A DNA stretch of 64,000 nucleotides from Lacrimispora xylanolytica. GTDB taxonomy: Bacteria > Bacillota > Clostridia > Lachnospirales > Lachnospiraceae. Location of the stretch: positions 372,001-436,000 of the forward strand of contig NZ_CP113524.1 of NCBI RefSeq assembly GCF_026723765.1, given 5' to 3'. A program made the translations under genes and the position numbers. Under the pieces are notes generated by a model. That model was not told the origin of the DNA and made no database searches. It saw only the letters and a program-made list of their open reading frames with translations. The number at the start of each line of letters is the position of its first letter. Position 1 is the stretch's first letter. Shown in pieces: positions 1 through 9,623 of the stretch.

Positions 1-232
1 GAGGTCACCTGATTTAGAAGCCGTTCAAGACGTATTTTTTAACTATTTCCCCCAACTTCTATCATAATCAGTCCGTTCAGCCCTTTCCTTTATTCCCCGC
101 CATTCCTTAAACATTCTCTTATCGTCCTAAAAGTCTCTGGATTTACGAATGTTTAAGAAAGTTTTCATTGTAGTTTTGGTTATAATTGTATAGAATAATA
201 AGATAGAAAGTAAAGTCAAAGGAAGTTTTCAT
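1..232. other. Non-coding window edge upstream of the first gene
   Basis: I see no convincing coding sequence here. The stretch is AT-rich and leads into the gene at 233. A TATAAT hexamer at 181-186 could be the -10 of its promoter, but no good -35 lies 16-18 bp upstream. A purine-rich ribosome binding site (AAAGGAAG) lies just before the ATG at 233. Confidence 0.4.
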
Positions 233-2707
233 ATGAATCGAATGATTAAGAAAATTGCGGTGTTATCTGCGGTTTTTGTAGCAGCCACCGCAGTTTATTT
301 TGTTTGGAACCAAAAAACAACGGAAAAAAAAGATGTTATGGTCTACACCTCCATGGATGAGGCCTCTCTCCCCGTTGTTTATACCGATATGTATGGCAGA
401 AAGATGAATCTGCTTCACGGCTACACTCAGGACATGAAGCAGACCGTTTCCAGGGAAGCCCTTACCCTTTTGCCTGCCGACCGTTCTTTAAACCTTCAGA
501 TTTCAGATTACAGCGGAAGCATCAATGGAATCAGCTATGAAGTCCGCAGTCTCGATATGGAACGGCTGGTAGAGCGGACAACCGTTGAGACCTGGAATCA
601 GGCGGACGATGGTGTTTCTGTTTCCCTTCCAATCCAGAATCTGCTGACAAAGGACAAGGAATACCTACTCGTCCTCGACCTGGATACCTCAAGCAAAGGA
701 AATCTCCTTTACTACACAAGGATTATGTGGACAGACAACAGCAATGCCAAGGATATGATTGATTTTGCAGTTGATTTTACCACAAAGACCTTTAATTATG
801 AGCAGGCCAAAGAGCTTACCACCTATCTGGAAAGCAATGATACAGAGGATAACAGTTCTCTTAGCCATGTTTCCATACGTTCCAGCTTTTCCCAGCTGAC
901 CTGGGGCGGGCTTTCTGTTACTCCTGTGGGGGATATTCAGGCAACCCTTAAGGATTTAAACGGAATTATGTGCAGCGTCCAGCTAAAATACCAGGTAGCC
1001 AGAGGGGAGGGTGATTCCAGAGAACTTTATGAGGTGGAGGACAACTTCACCATGAAGTGGGACAGCCGCAGAATTTATCTCATGGATTTTAACCGGGATA
1101 CCAGCCAGGTCTTTTCCGGGCAGAGAGAGCTTTTTGCCGGAAAACGGATTCTTCTTGGAATTATTGACCCGGAAGAGGTACGGACAGCAAAAAGTCCGTC
1201 AGGGAACCAGATTGCCTATGTGGTGAACCGGGACCTTTGGACCTTTGACCAGAAGGGAGAGCACGGAGTTAAGGTATTTTCCTTCCGAAGCAAAGCAGAT
1301 GACCGCATTCGAAGCGGGTATGACCAGCATGATATTAAGATTCTTTCCGTGGGTGACAATGGAGATGTGAATTTCCTGGTATACGGGTACATGAACCGTG
1401 GAATCCACGAGGGAAGCATGGGAATCGCCATGTATCAGTACAGCAGTCAGAACAATGCCATTGAAGAACGTTTCTTTACTCCAATTACCTTATCCTATGA
1501 GATGCTCAAAGAGGATATGGACCAGCTGGCTCATTTAGGAAGCAATGGAATGCTTTATTTAATGGCTGACCGGTCCGTATACGGAATTGACTTAAACAGC
1601 AACGAATATATGGTCCTTGCAGATTCCCTCATGGAAGGGGGCTATGCAGTCAGCGGAACGGAACGCCATTTTGCATGGCAGGAAGGAAGCGATATCTACG
1701 GGGCAGGAGTGATTCACCTCATGAATCTTGACACTGGAATCAAACGGGAGATTGCAGGGGGAGATCATGATTTATACCGTCCCTTAGGTTTTGTCGGAGA
1801 TGATTTTATCTACGGCATCGCAAATGAAGGCGACAAATGGATGGAAAACGGCAGAATTTTAGATGCCCCCATGCACCGAATCGAGATTATGGACCAGACC
1901 GGAAAGATTTTAAAGGAGTATGAGCAGGAAAATGTTTATATTTCCGATGTATCAGTGGATGAAAGCCGAATTCATTTGACTCAGGTAGCTAAGTCTTTAG
2001 ACCAGTCTTATGCTGCGTCCAAGCGGGATACCATTGTCTGCAATCAGGAAATCACCAATGATGAAATAGAAGGTGTGGGCTCCGCTTCGACTCAGGACCG
2101 AAAAAAGATTTATTTTATCCAGCTTTCCAAGGACACCCAAAGCAAAGATGTAAGAATCACAGTGCCAAAGAAAGTGGCTTATGAAACAACAGAAGTGGTG
2201 GAATTAAAGGGCAATCAAAAGACCAGAGAGAACCGCTACTATGCTTATAGCGGAAGCCATTTTCTTGGAAGCAGAAGAGATTTTACGGATGCTTTAGCCC
2301 TGGCCTTTGACAGAATGGGCGTGGTAACCGATCAAAATCAGGAAATTTTATGGAACCGTGTCAATCGGCCACCCATTCGAAACATGAAGGACCCCATGAA
2401 AAATGGAGCTGTATTTTTGCAGAATCTAGAAGATTTTAACGGAGAGAGAACCAAACGGGAAGGCGTTCTTATGATCGACGCCAGAGGCTGCACCTTAAAC
2501 CAGGTACTGTACTTTGTAGGTAAGGGGTGCCCGGTGGCAGCGTTTACCGGTCAGGGAGGATATCTTCTCATATCGGGCTATGACCAGTACAACGTAACTC
2601 TTTATAATCCATCCACTGGAGACAGCCAGAAGATGGGGATCAACGATGCCTCATCCTTCTTTACAGAGAAGGGAAATGACTTTGTCTGCGGACTGCTTCG
2701 AGAATAG
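233..2707 (+). CDS. Secreted or membrane-anchored protein with degenerate C39-like C-terminal domain
   Basis: The 824-aa product begins with a basic N-terminus and one hydrophobic segment (about residues 6-23), so it is probably anchored with the bulk outside the cell. The middle (about 300-650) has repeated beta-rich segments that could form a propeller. The last 130 residues resemble the C39-like peptidase fold: a G-x-P-V-A-A-F segment, then YLLISGYD and a Y-N-P turn, like the His/Asp half of that family. The expected catalytic Cys near the start of the domain (about residues 680-700) is not visible, so it may be inactive and bind a peptide or wall component. It is transcribed alone upstream of murA. 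The specific function is unknown; the domain call is inference from pattern. Confidence 0.6.
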   Translation: MNRMIKKIAVLSAVFVAATAVYFVWNQKTTEKKDVMVYTSMDEASLPVVYTDMYGRKMNLLHGYTQDMKQTVSREALTLLPADRSLNLQISDYSGSINGISYEVRSLDMERLVERTTVETWNQADDGVSVSLPIQNLLTKDKEYLLVLDLDTSSKGNLLYYTRIMWTDNSNAKDMIDFAVDFTTKTFNYEQAKELTTYLESNDTEDNSSLSHVSIRSSFSQLTWGGLSVTPVGDIQATLKDLNGIMCSVQLKYQVARGEGDSRELYEVEDNFTMKWDSRRIYLMDFNRDTSQVFSGQRELFAGKRILLGIIDPEEVRTAKSPSGNQIAYVVNRDLWTFDQKGEHGVKVFSFRSKADDRIRSGYDQHDIKILSVGDNGDVNFLVYGYMNRGIHEGSMGIAMYQYSSQNNAIEERFFTPITLSYEMLKEDMDQLAHLGSNGMLYLMADRSVYGIDLNSNEYMVLADSLMEGGYAVSGTERHFAWQEGSDIYGAGVIHLMNLDTGIKREIAGGDHDLYRPLGFVGDDFIYGIANEGDKWMENGRILDAPMHRIEIMDQTGKILKEYEQENVYISDVSVDESRIHLTQVAKSLDQSYAASKRDTIVCNQEITNDEIEGVGSASTQDRKKIYFIQLSKDTQSKDVRITVPKKVAYETTEVVELKGNQKTRENRYYAYSGSHFLGSRRDFTDALALAFDRMGVVTDQNQEILWNRVNRPPIRNMKDPMKNGAVFLQNLEDFNGERTKREGVLMIDARGCTLNQVLYFVGKGCPVAAFTGQGGYLLISGYDQYNVTLYNPSTGDSQKMGINDASSFFTEKGNDFVCGLLRE

Positions 2708-2720
2708 AAAATGCGTTCTC

Positions 2721-2748
2721 TTTACAAATTCCCAGGATGTGTTATAAT
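2721..2748 (+). promoter_or_regulatory. murA promoter
   Basis: TTTACA (2721-2726) and TATAAT (2743-2748) are separated by 16 bp, a near-consensus sigma-A promoter about 65 bp upstream of murA. Confidence 0.65.
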
Positions 2749-2814
2749 TATCAAAGGCTAATCAAGAAAACGTAAGAAATTTTTAATAGATAACGTGATA
2801 ATCAGAGGTGTGAA

Positions 2815-4107
2815 ATGGAGCAGTATATTATGAAGGGCGGAAATCCACTGGTGGGCGAAGTTACCATCGGCGGAGCAAAGAATGCCGCTTTAGGAATTCT
2901 GGCAGCAGCTATTATGACAGACGATGATGTTCTGATCGATAATTTACCCGATGTTCGGGATATAAATGTATTACTGGAAGCGATTGAAGAGATTGGTGCA
3001 AAGGTAGAACGCATCGACAGACATACCGTTCGTATCAACGGCGGAACCATTCGGGAAGTATCCGTCGATGATGAATACATTCGTAAGATCAGAGCCTCCT
3101 ATTATTTTATTGGAGCTATGCTTGGCAAGTATAAAAGCGCACAGGTTCCTCTTCCAGGTGGCTGCAACATTGGAAGCCGACCGATTGATCAGCATTTAAA
3201 GGGATTCCGCGCCCTTGGAGCGGAAGTAAAGATTGAGCGTGGAGCCGTAATTGCCCATGCCATTGACCTTGTGGCAAGCCATATCTACTTAGACGTGGTA
3301 AGCGTTGGTGCAACCATTAATGTAATGATGGCGGCAACTCTTGCAGAAGGACAGACTATTTTAGAAAATGTGGCGAAAGAGCCACACGTCGTTGACGTTG
3401 CTAACTTCTTAAACAGCATGGGAGCCAACATCAAAGGCGCTGGTACTGATACCATCCGCATCCGCGGTGTGAATAAGCTTCATGGAACCGAATATTCCAT
3501 TATCCCTGACCAGATCGAGGCAGGCACTTTTATGTGTGCAGCAGCGATTACCAGAGGGGATGTTATGGTGAAAAACGTAATACCAAAGCATCTGGAAGCC
3601 ATTTCTGCAAAGCTCCTTGAGATGGGCTGTGAAGTGGTTGAGTTTGACGATGCAGTCCGCGTGGTTGGTAAGACCAATCAGAAGCATACAGACATTAAGA
3701 CTCTTCCTTATCCTGGGTTCCCTACGGATATGCAGCCTCAGATGGCAGTCACTCTGGCTCTTGCTAATGGAACCAGTGTGGTGACAGAGAGTATCTTTGA
3801 AAACCGTTTCCGTTACGTAGATGAACTGTCCCGCATGGGTGCCAGTGTTAAGGTAGAAGGTAACGTAGCAGTTATCGACGGAGTGGGTGGCTTTAGTGGC
3901 GCATTTGTCAATGCCCCCGACCTTCGTGCCGGTGCCGCTCTTGTTATCGCAGGACTGGCGGCAGACGGATATACTGTTGTCGATGAAATCGGATTTATTC
4001 AGAGAGGCTATGAGTGCTTTGAAGAGAAACTTCAGGGACTTGGAGCCATGATTGAAAAAGTAGATTCCGAGAAGGAAGCGAAGAAGTTTAAATTAAAGGT
4101 AGGCTAA
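2815..4107 (+). CDS. murA: UDP-N-acetylglucosamine 1-carboxyvinyltransferase MurA
   Basis: Transfers enolpyruvate from PEP to UDP-GlcNAc, the first committed step of peptidoglycan precursor synthesis in the cytoplasm, and is the fosfomycin target. The 430-aa length is typical of the family. The substrate-binding lysine is in GGAKNAAL (K22), and the catalytic loop PLPGGCNIGSRP carries the cysteine (C117), so the enzyme should be fosfomycin-sensitive at the active-site level. Low-GC Firmicutes often carry two murA paralogues; I cannot tell which this is. It has its own promoter and ends at a strong hairpin shared with the convergent small gene. Confidence 0.95.
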   Translation: MEQYIMKGGNPLVGEVTIGGAKNAALGILAAAIMTDDDVLIDNLPDVRDINVLLEAIEEIGAKVERIDRHTVRINGGTIREVSVDDEYIRKIRASYYFIGAMLGKYKSAQVPLPGGCNIGSRPIDQHLKGFRALGAEVKIERGAVIAHAIDLVASHIYLDVVSVGATINVMMAATLAEGQTILENVAKEPHVVDVANFLNSMGANIKGAGTDTIRIRGVNKLHGTEYSIIPDQIEAGTFMCAAAITRGDVMVKNVIPKHLEAISAKLLEMGCEVVEFDDAVRVVGKTNQKHTDIKTLPYPGFPTDMQPQMAVTLALANGTSVVTESIFENRFRYVDELSRMGASVKVEGNVAVIDGVGGFSGAFVNAPDLRAGAALVIAGLAADGYTVVDEIGFIQRGYECFEEKLQGLGAMIEKVDSEKEAKKFKLKVG

Positions 4108-4134
4108 GTTGAACTTTTATACTTAGTATCAATT

Positions 4135-4180
4135 GGCAGGTTGGAATTCTTTAGAATTCCAACCTGCCTTTACATTTTTT
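4135..4180. terminator. Bidirectional terminator between murA and the convergent small gene
   Basis: A perfect 15-bp stem (4135-4149 with 4154-4168) closes a TTTA loop. T-rich sequence follows on the plus strand (4169-4181). The minus-strand gene stops at 4170, directly against the stem, so the hairpin can end both transcripts. Confidence 0.85.
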
Positions 4181-4448
4181 TAATATGTTGAATTAACTTT
4201 TTAATAGCCTTTATTATTTTTGCACCAAAGTAAATAAAAACGTAAATAATAACAAAGTCAATGAGTAAGAGTGATAAATCAATGTTCATTGAAAGGAAAA
4301 AGGAAACCTTCATTTCATTGAAAAATATATATCTATAAGGAAAACCAAATGCTCTCTCATATTTATCATTGTATGAAAAATAGTATGGGAAAAAGATTGT
4401 TGAAATAAGCAAAAAAATAACAGATGTTTTTACATATAATTTGTTCAT
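4170..4448 (-). CDS. Small two-helix membrane protein, unknown function
   Basis: The 92-aa product has an N-terminal hydrophobic helix (about 7-27) and a second helix (about 55-78), followed by a lysine/histidine-rich tail, which suggests a small inner-membrane protein. A good ribosome binding site (AAGGAGT) precedes the ATG, supporting a real gene. It is much more AT-rich than its neighbours, a possible sign of acquisition. I recognise no family. Confidence 0.6.
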   Translation of the reverse strand: MNKLYVKTSVIFLLISTIFFPYYFSYNDKYERAFGFPYRYIFFNEMKVSFFLSMNIDLSLLLIDFVIIYVFIYFGAKIIKAIKKLIQHIKKM

Positions 4449-4684
4449 GATTTACTCCTTGTGGATATAATGAAGATACAAAGACTTTACTACATTATAG
4501 CAGAGTCTTTTTGTATTTACTATTTTAATAAAACATAGGGGCTTGGTTTTGATTTTTATATGTTGACAGTTACTTAGATCATATGGACACTTTATTACGT
4601 ATTATGTTAAAATAGATTTTGAAATAAGAATTGTCTATCTGACCATTTAGTGCCAGACAAGGCAGATAAGCGGAGGTAAGAAAA

Positions 4685-5617
4685 ATGAGTAAAAAACCGG
4701 TTCTGGTAATCATGGCAGCAGGTATGGGCAGTCGTTACGGAGGATTAAAGCAGATTGATCCAATCGATGAGCAAGGGAATAAGATCATTGACTTTTCCAT
4801 CTACGATGCCGTGCAGGCTGGATTTGAAACGGTTGTTTTTATTATAAAAAAGGCCATAGAAAAAGAGTTTAAGGAAAATATCGGAGACAGGTTGAAAGAC
4901 CATGTTAACGTAAAGTATGTCTATCAGGAGCTTGATAAGCTGCCAGAGGGGTATGGGATTCCCGAAGGCAGAGTAAAGCCCTGGGGTACGGGTCATGCCA
5001 TTCTTTGCTGTCAGGATGTCATTGACGGACCCTTTGCAGTCATTAATGCAGATGATTATTACGGAAGAACTGCCTTTCAGGCAATCTATAATCAATTGAC
5101 CAGAGTTTCTGACGATGAGAATAAATATCAGTATGCCATGGTAGGCTATGAGCTTTATAACACCCTGACGGAAAATGGTCATGTGGCCAGAGGTGTCTGC
5201 ACGGTAAATGAGGACGGTAAACTCTTAAATATCCATGAGCGCACCCGGATTGAAAAGCATGGAGAAATTGCAGAATATACAGAAGATGACGGCAATTCCT
5301 GGACCGAGCTTTCCGAGGAAACTCTTGTCTCCATGAATTTGTGGGGATTTACAGAAAGCATCTTAAAGGAGCTATCTTCCCGTTTTATCAGCTTTCTTGA
5401 CCGAGAGCTCACTCAAAATCCGGTGAAGTGTGAATATTTCCTCCCCTTTGTGGTAGATGAACTTTTAAAAGAAGGGAAGGCAGAAGTCTCTGTCTTAAAA
5501 AGCTCAGACCGCTGGTACGGTGTGACCTACAAGGAAGATAAAGAGAACGTTGTTAAGGCCATACGCCAGCTGAAACAATCAGGACTCTATCCTGACATTC
5601 TCTGGGAAGAGAAGTAA
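4685..5617 (+). CDS. Sugar-nucleotidyltransferase-like protein
   Basis: The 310-aa protein begins with the NTP-transferase signature AAGMGSRYGGLKQ (about residues 11-23; G-x-G-S-R...K binds the nucleotide triphosphate). An INADDYYG segment near residue 120 provides the metal-binding aspartate pair. The family transfers NMP to sugar phosphates or phosphocholine-type acceptors; the acceptor here is not evident. A GGAGG site lies 7 bp before the ATG. It is monocistronic: the next element downstream is the S-box leader of metK. Confidence 0.75.
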   Translation: MSKKPVLVIMAAGMGSRYGGLKQIDPIDEQGNKIIDFSIYDAVQAGFETVVFIIKKAIEKEFKENIGDRLKDHVNVKYVYQELDKLPEGYGIPEGRVKPWGTGHAILCCQDVIDGPFAVINADDYYGRTAFQAIYNQLTRVSDDENKYQYAMVGYELYNTLTENGHVARGVCTVNEDGKLLNIHERTRIEKHGEIAEYTEDDGNSWTELSEETLVSMNLWGFTESILKELSSRFISFLDRELTQNPVKCEYFLPFVVDELLKEGKAEVSVLKSSDRWYGVTYKEDKENVVKAIRQLKQSGLYPDILWEEK

Positions 5618-5724
5618 TATGCAGGATAGAAATGCACTTGACAGCCGATTATGAATAAGTTAAAATATAGGTGCAATTATATAGCGCCTTACAATTGAAT
5701 AACAACTGAAAAGTACGTAATATC

Positions 5725-5851
5725 CCTTATTCAGAGTGATGGAGATACAAAGGATCTGTGAAGTCACGGCAACCCCCGCAACATAATGGCAAAAGCCATT
5801 GTGAAACTGCTGGAAGGTGCCAACCTGAGCGAGAAATCGAGCAATAAGAGG
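5725..5851 (+). ncRNA. SAM-I (S-box) riboswitch
   Basis: The leader of metK carries the S-box pattern: the closing P1 strands CTTATT (from 5726) and AATAAGAG (5843-5850), the AGAGTGATGGAG segment, the conserved ACGGCAACC (5766-5774), and GAAGGTGCCAACCTGAG (5813-5829). It should bind S-adenosylmethionine and, when bound, allow the terminator at 5869-5900 to form, shutting off SAM synthetase when SAM is plentiful. Confidence 0.93.
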
Positions 5852-5868
5852 ATTTGATACAGTTTATC

Positions 5869-5900
5869 AAGTCCGCATTTGCTGCGGACTTTTCTTTTTG
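5869..5900 (+). terminator. Expression-platform terminator of the SAM riboswitch
   Basis: A 9-bp perfect stem (5869-5877 with 5883-5891) is followed by TTTCTTTTT. It sits between the SAM aptamer and metK, as expected for transcriptional attenuation. Confidence 0.85.
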
Positions 5901-5936
5901 TTATTCCCCCATGTAAAATAGAGGAGGAATTACAAC

Positions 5937-7124
5937 ATGGAAAAATTATTATTTACATCCGAGTCAGTAACCGAAGGACATCCGGATAAGATGTGCGATC
6001 AGATCTCTGACGCCATTCTCGATGAGCTGTTAAGACAGGACCCTATGAGCCGGGTTGCCTGCGAGACCTGTACCACAACTGGTATTGTTATGGTCATGGG
6101 AGAGGTTACCACAAATGCGTATGTGGATATCCAGAAAATCGTACGGGAAACAGTAAAGGAAATCGGCTATGACCGCGCAAAATATGGCTTTGACTACGAG
6201 ACCTGCGGTGTTATGGTAGCTCTTGACGAACAGTCCAAAGATATTGCCATGGGCGTTGACCGCGCTCTTGAGGCAAAAGAAAATAAGATGTCTGATGCAG
6301 AAATTGATGCCATCGGAGCAGGAGATCAGGGTATGATGTTCGGTTTTGCCAGCAATGAAACCGAAGAATATATGCCATATCCCATCGCACTGGCTCACAA
6401 GCTGGCTCTTCAGCTGACCAAGGTGAGAAAAGACGGAACTCTGACCTATCTTCGTCCTGACGGAAAGACACAGGTAACCGTGGAATATAGTGAAGATGGA
6501 AAGCCAATCCGTCTGGACGCCGTTGTATTATCCACACAGCATGATGAGAACGTAAGCCAGGATCAGATTCACAAAGATATTAAAAAGTATGTCTTTGATG
6601 AGATTCTTCCCGCAGAATTAGTGGACGATAACACAAAATTCTTTATTAACCCAACCGGACGTTTCGTTATCGGCGGACCTCACGGCGACAGCGGTTTAAC
6701 CGGACGTAAAATCATCGTAGACACCTATGGCGGTTATGCTCGTCACGGCGGCGGTGCTTTCTCTGGGAAGGACTGCACAAAGGTAGACCGTTCCGCAGCC
6801 TACGCAGCACGTTACGTGGCTAAGAACATCGTTGCAGCAGGTCTTGCTGATAAGTGTGAAATTCAGCTTTCCTACGCCATCGGTGTGGCTCATCCGACTT
6901 CCATCATGGTAGATACCTTTGGAACCGGAAAATTAAGCAACGAAAAGCTGGTTAATATCATTCGTGAGAACTTCGATCTTCGTCCTGCTGGAATCATTAA
7001 GATGCTGGATCTTCGCCGCCCGATTTACAAGCAGACCGCTGCTTACGGACACTTTGGTAGAAACGATCTTGATCTTCCTTGGGAGAAGCTTGATAAGACG
7101 GAGCTTTTAAAGAAATATTTATAA
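5937..7124 (+). CDS. metK: S-adenosylmethionine synthetase MetK
   Basis: Makes SAM from methionine and ATP in the cytoplasm. The 395-aa length matches the family. The N-terminal [10 protein letters not shown] motif (residues about 9-18, ATP/methionine site), [12 protein letters not shown] (central signature), [12 protein letters not shown] and GGGAFSGKD (phosphate-binding P-loop-like motif) are all intact. An AGAGGAGG site precedes the ATG. Control by the SAM-I riboswitch directly upstream gives feedback by its own product. Confidence 0.97.
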   Translation: MEKLLFTSESVTEGHPDKMCDQISDAILDELLRQDPMSRVACETCTTTGIVMVMGEVTTNAYVDIQKIVRETVKEIGYDRAKYGFDYETCGVMVALDEQSKDIAMGVDRALEAKENKMSDAEIDAIGAGDQGMMFGFASNETEEYMPYPIALAHKLALQLTKVRKDGTLTYLRPDGKTQVTVEYSEDGKPIRLDAVVLSTQHDENVSQDQIHKDIKKYVFDEILPAELVDDNTKFFINPTGRFVIGGPHGDSGLTGRKIIVDTYGGYARHGGGAFSGKDCTKVDRSAAYAARYVAKNIVAAGLADKCEIQLSYAIGVAHPTSIMVDTFGTGKLSNEKLVNIIRENFDLRPAGIIKMLDLRRPIYKQTAAYGHFGRNDLDLPWEKLDKTELLKKYL

Positions 7125-7168
7125 AAACAGTAAAAAAACAGTTTGAAAACAGCCAAAAGCTGGCAACG

Positions 7169-7215
7169 GCTGGGGCATCAGGCAGGGTAAAACCGCCTGT
7201 TGCCCCAGCTTTTTA
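7169..7215 (+). terminator. Terminator after metK
   Basis: GCTGGGGCA (7169-7177) pairs with TGCCCCAGC (7201-7209), extended by AGGC/GCCT inside, and is followed by TTTTT. Confidence 0.85.
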
Positions 7216-7327
7216 AATTTTAGAATTGTTTTATAAATTCTTACGGCCATGTGTGTTATAATACCATTACGTTATATAATGATTTTGTCATGTATTTCTA
7301 ATAGGAAGCATAGGAGAGGCGATAAAA

Positions 7328-8824
7328 GTGAAATTAAAATTAAAAACCAGACTGGTGGTTGCATTTATAATTATCACGGTGATCCCCCTGACCCTTATCT
7401 TTGGCGTGGTGACTGGTCTAAACAGTTACCAGAGGAATGCTTTCCGTAAAGCATATAATCTGACGGATCAGGTAGATCTTATTTCCGGCAATACCATTCA
7501 GATTTTTAGCCGCCTGACAAGCCCCGAGGTGAAGGAGATCGGCCAGTTAATACAAAGTGACTCGGGACAGCTTGGCAACAAAGAGTATTTGGACAAGCTT
7601 AATTCAGGCCTTTCAAGAAAGTACGCCTATGTCATCGTCCGTAAAGGCGATAACTTGATATTTGACGGCAACAGCCATATTACCCAGGGCTTATACAGCC
7701 AGCTTCCCAAGTATGAGGAGATTGACAGCACATTGGACGGAGCCATGTATCTGGACGGGGAGAGCCAGCATCTGGTGAAGCAGATTGATTTTCTTTTTCC
7801 AGATGGGGGTCAGGGCAGCGTATTCATTGTATCAAACATAGACGGCCTTCTTCCTGAGATTAAGATCATGATGTGGGAGATGCTTTTTGCCGGTATTATG
7901 ATTATTGTATTTACCGATGCCATTCTTATGATGTGGGTATACCGTTCTGTCATAAGTCCATTGGGACGCTTAGAGGTGGCTACCAAAAAGATTCGGGATG
8001 GAAACCTGGATTTCTCCCTGGAGATTGAAGAAGATGACGAGATTGGTCAGCTTTGCCAGGACTTTGAGGAGATGAGAATCCGTTTAAAGGAATCCGCCGA
8101 GGAAAAGGTTCAGTATGATAAGGAGAATAAGGAGCTGATCAGCAACATTTCTCATGATTTAAAAACTCCCATTACTGCTATTAAGGGGTATGTGGAAGGA
8201 ATCATGGATGGGGTTGCATCCTCCCCTGAAAAGCTGGACCGTTATATCCGTACCATTTACAATAAGGCTAATGATATGGATAAGCTGATTGATGAGCTTA
8301 CCTTTTATTCTAAAATTGATACCAATAAAATCCCCTATACCTTTACGAAAATCAGCGTTTCCAATTATTTCAGGGACTGCGTGGATGAAGTTGGGCTTGA
8401 GATGGAAGCCAGAAACATTGAGCTTGGTTATTTTAATTATGTGGACGAAGATGTGGTAATAATAGCAGATGCGGAACAGCTTCGCCGGGTCATTAATAAT
8501 ATTGTGAGCAATTCGGTAAAATATATGGATAAGAGGAATGGAATCATTAACATCCGGATTAAGGATGTAGGCGATTTTATTCAGGTGGGAATTGAAGATA
8601 ACGGCAAAGGAATTTCAGCAAAGGATCTGCCGAACATTTTTGACCGGTTCTATCGTACGGATTCCTCCAGAAATTCCTCCCAGGGCGGAAGCGGAATTGG
8701 TTTGTCTATTGTGAAAAAGATTATAGAGGATCATGGCGGCAGGATTTGGGCCAGCAGCAAGGAAGGAATCGGAACTGAGATTCATTTTGTGTTAAGAAAA
8801 TACCAGGAGGTCATACAGGAATGA
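7328..8824 (+). CDS. Membrane sensor histidine kinase (HAMP, HisKA, HATPase)
   Basis: The 498-aa protein has a transmembrane helix at about 8-28, an extracytoplasmic sensor of roughly 150 residues, a second helix at about 185-205, a HAMP linker, and the HisKA H-box NISHDLKTP with the phospho-accepting His276. The ATPase domain has N (INNIVSNSVKY), G1 (DNGKGI) and G2 (GGSGIGLSI) boxes. It starts at GTG with AGGAGAGG ending 8 bp upstream; no better ATG exists. The ATG of the response regulator overlaps its TGA (ATGA), so the two are translationally coupled. The signal sensed is not evident; the long periplasm-type loop suggests an envelope signal. Confidence 0.9.
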   Translation: MKLKLKTRLVVAFIIITVIPLTLIFGVVTGLNSYQRNAFRKAYNLTDQVDLISGNTIQIFSRLTSPEVKEIGQLIQSDSGQLGNKEYLDKLNSGLSRKYAYVIVRKGDNLIFDGNSHITQGLYSQLPKYEEIDSTLDGAMYLDGESQHLVKQIDFLFPDGGQGSVFIVSNIDGLLPEIKIMMWEMLFAGIMIIVFTDAILMMWVYRSVISPLGRLEVATKKIRDGNLDFSLEIEEDDEIGQLCQDFEEMRIRLKESAEEKVQYDKENKELISNISHDLKTPITAIKGYVEGIMDGVASSPEKLDRYIRTIYNKANDMDKLIDELTFYSKIDTNKIPYTFTKISVSNYFRDCVDEVGLEMEARNIELGYFNYVDEDVVIIADAEQLRRVINNIVSNSVKYMDKRNGIINIRIKDVGDFIQVGIEDNGKGISAKDLPNIFDRFYRTDSSRNSSQGGSGIGLSIVKKIIEDHGGRIWASSKEGIGTEIHFVLRKYQEVIQE

Positions 8825-9510
8825 GCAGAATACTGATTGTGGAAGACGAGATAAGCATTGCAGAGCTTGAGAAGGATTATCTGGAGCTAAGCGGCTTTGA
8901 GGTAGAGATTGAAAATAACGGCACGGAAGGATTATCCCAGGCACTTCACGAGGATTTTGACTTGCTAATACTGGATCTGATGCTCCCTGGGGTAGATGGC
9001 TTTGAAATCTGCAGAAAGGTGAGAGAGGTTAAAAATACCCCCATCATTATGGTATCTGCAAAGAAGGAAGATATTGACAAGATCCGTGGTCTTGGACTGG
9101 GAGCCGATGATTATATCACAAAGCCCTTTAGTCCCAGCGAGATGGTTGCCCGCGTAAAGGCCCACTTAGCCCGTTACGAGCGCTTGATTGGAAGCGGAAC
9201 ACCGGATAATGAGATTATCGAGATCCGTGGCCTTAAGGTCGATAAGACGGCTAGAAGAGTCTGGATCAATGGGGAAGAAAAGAATTTTACGACTAAGGAA
9301 TTCGATCTTCTCACATTCCTGGCTCAAAATCCCAATCATGTATTTACAAAAGAGGAATTGTTTAATAAAATATGGGATATGGAATCCATTGGAGATATTG
9401 CCACGGTAACCGTCCATATTAAAAAGATCAGAGAAAAAATCGAATTTAATACGGCAAAACCTCAGTATATCGAGACAATCTGGGGCGTAGGCTATCGGTT
9501 TAAGGTCTAA
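8821..9510 (+). CDS. OmpR/PhoB-family response regulator
   Basis: The 229-aa protein has a receiver domain with the acidic pair near residues 8-10, the phospho-acceptor Asp52 (ILDLMLPG) and the conserved KPF lysine near residue 101. A C-terminal winged helix (about 130-229) ends with the family hallmark GVGYRFKV. It is the partner of the overlapping histidine kinase and should be phosphorylated by it to act on DNA. The pair ends at a perfect 12-bp terminator. Confidence 0.93.
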   Translation: MSRILIVEDEISIAELEKDYLELSGFEVEIENNGTEGLSQALHEDFDLLILDLMLPGVDGFEICRKVREVKNTPIIMVSAKKEDIDKIRGLGLGADDYITKPFSPSEMVARVKAHLARYERLIGSGTPDNEIIEIRGLKVDKTARRVWINGEEKNFTTKEFDLLTFLAQNPNHVFTKEELFNKIWDMESIGDIATVTVHIKKIREKIEFNTAKPQYIETIWGVGYRFKV

Positions 9511-9534
9511 GGTCTGTCTGGGCGATGAACAACT

Positions 9535-9577
9535 ACCCGGCTGTGCGAAGGAAGAATCCTGGCACAGCCGGGTTTTA
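9535..9577 (+). terminator. Terminator of the two-component operon
   Basis: ACCCGGCTGTGC (9535-9546) and GCACAGCCGGGT (9562-9573) form a perfect 12-bp stem followed by a short T run. An upstream in-frame ATG of the next gene at 9525 would lie in this hairpin, which argues against that start. Confidence 0.85.
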
Positions 9578-9623
9578 TGTCATAGGAGAATATGTCACAG
9601 GAGATAGGAAAGGAAAGGCAGCG

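Noticed and set aside
9525-9623. Upstream extension of the DUF6062-like protein
   Set aside because: The extension begins before and passes through a perfect 12-bp terminator hairpin and lacks a ribosome binding site; the ATG at 9624 has a good one.
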